54,581 bases of DNA from Pseudomonas sp. PA27(2017) (GTDB lineage Bacteria; Pseudomonadota; Gammaproteobacteria; Pseudomonadales; Pseudomonadaceae). The stretch covers positions 599 to 55,179 of the forward strand of contig NZ_MSXW01000054.1 in assembly GCF_001945445.1 (NCBI RefSeq), in the 5' to 3' direction. This document shows, piece after piece, positions 50,383 to 54,581 of this stretch. Both the position numbers and the translations under genes were made by a program. Positions within the stretch are counted from its first letter, which is position 1. The number at the start of each line of letters is the position of its first letter. The notes beneath the pieces are model-generated. The model made no database searches and had not been told where the DNA came from. It saw only the letters and a list, made by a program, of their open reading frames with translations.

Positions 50383-50390
<8 letters not shown>
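49938..50390 (-). CDS. ospR: OspR/OhrR-type MarR peroxide sensor
   Basis: MarR-family redox sensor, 150 residues. Cys11 in DRQLCFKLYAAS is the peroxide-sensing cysteine of OhrR-like proteins, and Cys121 in QQLLCEQG is the likely resolving one. The helix-turn-helix is about 55-85 with the wing RRSAADEREMHLYLSE. The spacing of 110 residues between the cysteines matches what I recall for OspR of P. aeruginosa (Cys24, Cys134). It overlaps gpx by 8 bp and would repress that operon until oxidised. Confidence 0.92.
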
Positions 50391-50871
<481 letters not shown>

Positions 50872-50989
50872 GGTGTCAGGGCTCTTCTGATTGAGTGAAG
50901 CGAAAAGAGTAGCCAGCGATTTAATTGCACACAATTCAATTCATAAAAAAACAGGCCCGCCATTGGCGAGCCTGATAGCGAATCTGTCT

Positions 50990-51388
50990 TCAGGCCTCGT
51001 GGGGTACGTGCTTGAGCGATACCGAATTGATGCAGTAACGCAGCCCGGTGGGCCGCGGGCCATCGGGAAATACATGCCCCAGGTGCGCATCACAGTTGCT
51101 GCAGCGCACTTCGATGCGGTGCATGCCGTGGCTGAAGTCGTCCAGCTCGGTGATCACCTGATCGTTGAGCGGCTGGAAATAACTCGGCCAGCCGCAACCG
51201 GAGTCGAACTTGGCGTCCGAGTCGAACAGCGGCGTGCCGCAGCACACGCATTTATAGACACCCGGCACCTTGCTGTCGTGGTACTCACCGGTGAACGGCC
51301 GTTCGGTGCCGCCCAGACGGCAGACGTTGAACTGCGCGTCCGTCAGCTCCTCGCGCCAGGTTTCCAGTGGTTTTTCGAGCTTGCTCAC
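50990..51388 (-). CDS. msrB: Peptide methionine-(R)-S-oxide reductase MsrB
   Basis: Repairs methionine-R-sulfoxide in proteins, 132 residues. Two zinc-binding CxxC pairs are visible (KCVCCGTPLF and RCSNCDAHLGHVF). The catalytic cysteine lies in LRYCINSVSLKH, and SGCGWPSYF is the substrate region. GTG at 51388 follows GGAGGA; the longer frame upstream is rejected. It lies upstream of gpx in the same direction, with a 118-bp gap. Confidence 0.96.
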   Translation of the reverse strand: MSKLEKPLETWREELTDAQFNVCRLGGTERPFTGEYHDSKVPGVYKCVCCGTPLFDSDAKFDSGCGWPSYFQPLNDQVITELDDFSHGMHRIEVRCSNCDAHLGHVFPDGPRPTGLRYCINSVSLKHVPHEA

Positions 51389-51535
51389 AGGCCGTCCTCC
51401 TCGGGATAAAAAAGCCCTATCTGTATCTTTGCCCGACTCAGGCTGACACGTATGATTCGACACCTCAACCCGCCACGGCTCGCCGCCGCCTCGGCCCCTT
51501 AGAGGCCGCCTTTCTTCGATTCGGGATTCTTCACC

Positions 51536-52747
51536 ATGCAGGTCAGCAAATCCAACAAGCTCGCCAACGTCTGCTACGACATTCGCGGCCCGGTGCTCAA
51601 ACACGCCAAGCGTCTGGAAGAGGAAGGCCAGCGCATCCTCAAGCTGAACATCGGCAACCCCGCGCCATTCGGTTTCGAAGCCCCCGAGGAAATTCTCCAG
51701 GACGTGATCCGCAACCTGCCCACGGCGCAAGGCTACAGCGATTCCAAGGGACTGTTCAGCGCGCGCAAGGCGGTGATGCAGTACTGCCAGCAGAAGCAGA
51801 TCGAAGGCGTCGGCATCGAGGACATCTACCTGGGCAACGGCGTGTCCGAACTGATCGTCATGGCCATGCAGGCCCTGCTCAACAATGGTGACGAAGTGCT
51901 GATCCCGGCGCCCGACTACCCGCTATGGACCGCCGCCGTGGCGCTCTCCGGCGGCAAGCCGGTGCACTACCTGTGCGACGAGCAGGCCGGCTGGTTTCCG
52001 GACATCGCCGACATGCGCGCCAAGATCACCCCGAACACCAAGGCGCTGGTGCTGATCAATCCGAACAACCCCACCGGCGCCGTGTATTCGCGCGAAGTGC
52101 TGCTGGATATCGTCGAACTGGCCCGCCAGCACAATCTGGTGATCTTCTCCGACGAGATCTACGACAAGATCCTCTATGACGAAGCCCAGCACATCTCCAC
52201 CGCCTCCCTGGCGCCGGACGTGCTGTGTCTGACCTTCAACGGCCTGTCCAAGTCCTACCGCGTGGCCGGTTTCCGCTCCGGCTGGGTGATCATTTCCGGC
52301 CCCAAGCACAACGCGAAAAGCTACATCGAGGGCCTCGACATCCTGGCCAACATGCGCCTGTGTGCCAACGTGCCAAGCCAGCACGCGATCCAGACCGCAC
52401 TGGGTGGCTACCAGAGCATCAACGATCTGGTGTTGCCGCAGGGCCGCCTACTGGAACAGCGTAACCGCACCTGGGAGCTGCTCAACGACATTCCCGGCGT
52501 CAGCTGCGTCAAGCCCATGGGCGCGCTGTATGCCTTCCCGAAGATCGATCCCAAGGTCTGCCCGATCCACAACGACGAGAAATTCGTTCTCGACCTGCTG
52601 CTCTCCGAGAAACTGCTGGTCGTTCAGGGCACCGCCTTCAACTGGCCGTGGCCGGATCACTTCCGCGTGGTCACCCTGCCCCGCGTCGACGACCTGGAAC
52701 AGGCGATCGGCCGCATCGGCAGCTTCCTCAAGACCTATCGCCAGTAA
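51536..52747 (+). CDS. alaA: Pyridoxal-phosphate aminotransferase (AlaA-like)
   Basis: Class I/II aminotransferase, 403 residues, close to glutamate-pyruvate transaminase AlaA. The cofactor lysine is Lys239 in NGLSKSYRVAGFRSGW. INPNNPTGAVYS and FSDEIYDKILYD are the other family motifs, and the arginine of FRVVTLPR binds the substrate carboxylate. It probably makes alanine from pyruvate and glutamate. It is divergent from msrB. Confidence 0.92.
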   Translation: MQVSKSNKLANVCYDIRGPVLKHAKRLEEEGQRILKLNIGNPAPFGFEAPEEILQDVIRNLPTAQGYSDSKGLFSARKAVMQYCQQKQIEGVGIEDIYLGNGVSELIVMAMQALLNNGDEVLIPAPDYPLWTAAVALSGGKPVHYLCDEQAGWFPDIADMRAKITPNTKALVLINPNNPTGAVYSREVLLDIVELARQHNLVIFSDEIYDKILYDEAQHISTASLAPDVLCLTFNGLSKSYRVAGFRSGWVIISGPKHNAKSYIEGLDILANMRLCANVPSQHAIQTALGGYQSINDLVLPQGRLLEQRNRTWELLNDIPGVSCVKPMGALYAFPKIDPKVCPIHNDEKFVLDLLLSEKLLVVQGTAFNWPWPDHFRVVTLPRVDDLEQAIGRIGSFLKTYRQ

Positions 52748-52806
52748 CCCCTGCCATCGCGGATGCCCGCCGGGCATCCGCCTCCCTCGCCTCCAGAGCA
52801 CGCCCC

Positions 52807-53250
52807 ATGGACCTGCAGATAGACGACTTCTACAAGGACGCCGCCAGCGGCTTGCTGATGCTCTATCAGGCCTTTCCGCGCAAGGTCTCGCTGTACGTGG
52901 AAGACCTGATCGGCCGCGAAGAACCGGATGAGTTCGGCCTGCCGAGCAAACGTCATCAGGCGTGCCTGGGTGCGCTGCTGTGGCTGGCTGAAGAAGGTTA
53001 CCTGCGCTACGAGTCCACCATCGGCTACGACGCGCTCGACCAGGCGGTGCTCAGCGAAAAAGGCTTCCTGCGTTTGTCTCGGGGCATTCCCCGGGCGATC
53101 ACCGAGGGCGAAGCACTGCCGCCTGCGGTGGATCGGGTGCAGGCGACCCTGGCCTTCCAATTGCGTGAAGCGCTCGCCCAGCAACATGGTGAACGGATTG
53201 CGCGACTGACTCGCCAACTGCTCGAACAGCGCGCTGCCCAGCCATATTGA
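52807..53250 (+). CDS. Conserved hypothetical protein (PA2829-like)
   Basis: Soluble protein of 147 residues, unknown function. It begins MDLQIDDFYKDAASGLLMLY. The middle reads LYVEDLIGREEPDEFGLPSK and ALLWLAEEGYLRYESTIGYD, reminiscent of a winged helix, then a helical C-terminus. It lies between the aminotransferase (59 bp) and htpX as in P. aeruginosa. A DNA-binding role is only a suggestion from the predicted secondary structure. Confidence 0.8.
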   Translation: MDLQIDDFYKDAASGLLMLYQAFPRKVSLYVEDLIGREEPDEFGLPSKRHQACLGALLWLAEEGYLRYESTIGYDALDQAVLSEKGFLRLSRGIPRAITEGEALPPAVDRVQATLAFQLREALAQQHGERIARLTRQLLEQRAAQPY

Positions 53251-53402
53251 GGGAGATCAACCTGCCGAAGGCGTCGCGATCGCGACGGATTTTCTCCGTG
53301 GCGATTGAAATAAACGCGAAAATGCCCATCTAAGCATTGGCGCCCGCACGCGGCCGTTTCACGCCGCCGGGCCGGGCGACACAGTTTGAAATAGTGACTC
53401 GG

Positions 53403-53431
53403 TTGAATCACCACAGGGCGAGCCCTTATAT
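53403..53431 (+). promoter_or_regulatory. htpX promoter, possibly heat-shock
   Basis: TTGAAT, a 17-bp spacer and TTATAT make a sigma70 pair. The same DNA read as TTGAA with CCCTTATAT also resembles a sigma32 promoter (CTTGAA, CCCCATAT). Distance to the ATG is 48 bp. Confidence 0.5.
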
Positions 53432-53478
53432 AGCCGCCGTATCGAGCCTGTCTTTCCCGTGAGGAGTCGTTTCACACC

Positions 53479-54351
53479 ATGATGCGCATTATGTTGTTCC
53501 TGGCTACCAACTTGGCGGTACTGGTTATCGCCAGCATCACCCTCAAACTGCTGGGTGTTGATCGCTTCACCGGCCAGAACCACGGCAGCCTGCTGATCTT
53601 CTGCGCCGTCTTTGGTTTTGCCGGCTCGCTGGTCTCGCTCTTCCTGTCCAAGTGGATGGCGAAGATGAGCACCGGTACCGAAATCATCACCCAGCCGCGC
53701 ACCCGCCATGAGCAGTGGCTGCTGCAGACCGTCGAAGAACTGTCGCGCGATGCCGGCATCAAGATGCCAGAAGTGGGCATTTTCCCTGCCTACGAATCCA
53801 ACGCCTTCGCCACCGGCTGGAACAAGAACGACGCGTTGGTCGCCGTCAGCCAGGGCCTGCTCGAGCGCTTCTCCCCTGATGAAGTGCGCGCCGTGCTGGC
53901 CCACGAGATCGGCCACGTGGCCAATGGCGACATGGTCACCCTGGCGCTGATTCAAGGCGTGGTGAACACCTTCGTGATGTTCTTCGCCCGCATCTTCGGC
54001 AACTTCGTCGACAAGGCGATCCTCAAGAACGAAGACGGCCACGGCATTGGCTACTTCGTGGCGACCATCTTCGCCGAGCTGGTACTGGGTATCCTGGCCA
54101 GCATCATCGTCATGTGGTTCTCGCGCAAACGTGAGTACAAGGCCGACGAAGCCGGCGCACGGCTGGCCGGCAAGGGCGCGATGATCGCCGCACTGCAGCG
54201 CCTGCGTGCCGAACAGGGCGTACCGGTGCAGATGCCCGACAGCCTGACCGCCTTCGGCATCAACGGTGGCCTGAAGAACGGCCTGGCGGGCCTGCTGATG
54301 ACTCACCCGCCGCTGGAAGAGCGCATCGAAGCCCTGCGCCGCATGGCCTGA
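53479..54351 (+). CDS. htpX: Membrane metalloprotease HtpX
   Basis: Inner-membrane zinc protease of 290 residues that removes misfolded membrane proteins. HEIGH (His142, Glu143, His146) is the zinc site, and the third ligand lies in REYKADEAGA. Two hydrophobic helices at the N-terminus (about 4-24, 38-58) and two after the active site anchor it. Two consecutive ATGs begin the frame after GAGGAG. Heat-shock or envelope-stress control is expected from E. coli. Confidence 0.97.
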   Translation: MMRIMLFLATNLAVLVIASITLKLLGVDRFTGQNHGSLLIFCAVFGFAGSLVSLFLSKWMAKMSTGTEIITQPRTRHEQWLLQTVEELSRDAGIKMPEVGIFPAYESNAFATGWNKNDALVAVSQGLLERFSPDEVRAVLAHEIGHVANGDMVTLALIQGVVNTFVMFFARIFGNFVDKAILKNEDGHGIGYFVATIFAELVLGILASIIVMWFSRKREYKADEAGARLAGKGAMIAALQRLRAEQGVPVQMPDSLTAFGINGGLKNGLAGLLMTHPPLEERIEALRRMA

Positions 54352-54364
54352 TCGCAACGCAACG

Positions 54365-54391
54365 AAAAGGCGACCCTCGGGTCGCCTTTTT
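54365..54391 (+). terminator. Terminator after htpX
   Basis: AAAAGGCGACCC pairs with GGTCGCCTTTTT around TCG, a strong intrinsic terminator 13 bp after the stop. Confidence 0.9.
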
Positions 54392-54411
54392 CATGCCCGC
54401 GATTCGCCTCA

Positions 54412-54581
54412 GAGCCTGTTCAAAGTCTCGCGAGCTAGAGCAATGCAAGGCCTGGGCGGCCCCGCAAAAACAGGCGAGGACCGGTCGGAGTCGCGCCCGA
54501 CTTTACGAGCTGTAAATGAGCAGTCTGACGGGAACGCCTAGTTTGGGCTGGCAATCCAGCCTGTTTTTAACGCCGCAGTGC
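54412..54581 (+). other. Non-coding tail, possible dispersed repeat or small RNA
   Basis: No coding frame is convincing. TTTACGAGCTGTAAA (54502-54516) is a palindrome. GGCTGGCAATCCAGCC (54546-54561) followed by TGTTTTT is a good plus-strand intrinsic terminator with no gene before it, so the stretch could be a small RNA. AGCCTGTT occurs at 54415-54422 and 54558-54565. It also reads like a dispersed Pseudomonas intergenic repeat, which I cannot confirm. Confidence 0.35.

Overview
The window is chromosomal DNA of a Pseudomonas, GC-rich and densely coded. Gene content and order match what I remember of P. aeruginosa in two places. About 11.7-19.6 kb resembles the itaconate-degradation locus (PA0877-PA0884). 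About 38.8-54.4 kb resembles PA2811-PA2830: ABC exporter, GST, fadE, PA2817 family, tRNAs, sagS, ospR, gpx, msrB, aminotransferase, htpX. Together with a fused glucosylglycerol synthase and palindromic repeats with GTAGGGTGGAC or GTAGCC ends, this suggests the mendocina/oleovorans/stutzeri side of the genus. The species assignment is an inference.

Region 1 (1-5.8 kb): a TRAP transporter (dctP, dctQ, partial dctM) lies downstream of a LysR regulator and is divergent from a class III CoA-transferase and an HMG-CoA-lyase-family enzyme. This looks like uptake, CoA activation and retro-aldol cleavage of a branched dicarboxylic acid. Region 2 (6.0-11.7 kb): a MarR-controlled tripartite drug exporter (outer membrane lipoprotein, EmrA-like, EmrB-like) and a nitroreductase. 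Region 3 (11.7-19.6 kb): an itaconate-type cluster (MaoC hydratase, acyl-CoA dehydrogenase, MmgE/PrpD, CoA-transferase, CitE-like lyase) with an orphan TRAP binding protein, divergent from a second LysR. Regions 1 and 3 carry paralogous regulators and binding proteins and similar TTC-N9-GAA palindromes, so they may form one split system.

Region 4 (19.8-29.4 kb): a three-lipoprotein operon (CsgG-like, DUF4810, DUF799), the phhR / phhAB phenylalanine hydroxylase locus with a TyrR-type box, an MFS carrier, the fused glucosylglycerol-phosphate synthase/phosphatase, and cobF. Region 5 (29.6-38.8 kb): prmB, an isochorismatase-fold protein with Ser at the usual Cys position, a small membrane protein, an Smr protein, earP-efp, a second MFS carrier, a yefM-yoeB toxin-antitoxin pair, tRNA-Ser(GGA), a crotonase and a CorA-type transporter.

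Region 6 (38.8-54.6 kb): an ABC-2 exporter, GST, fadE, a PA2817-family protein, two tandem identical tRNA-Glu/tRNA-Gly pairs, a membrane-anchored coiled-coil protein, free methionine-R-sulfoxide reductase with an AAA ATPase, the SagS-like hybrid kinase, and a peroxide-defence group (ospR, gpx, msrB). An AlaA-type aminotransferase, a hypothetical gene, htpX and a non-coding repeat-like tail complete it. Intergenic spaces hold several REP/REPIN-like palindromic repeats. I see no prophage, insertion sequence, CRISPR array or recognised defence island.
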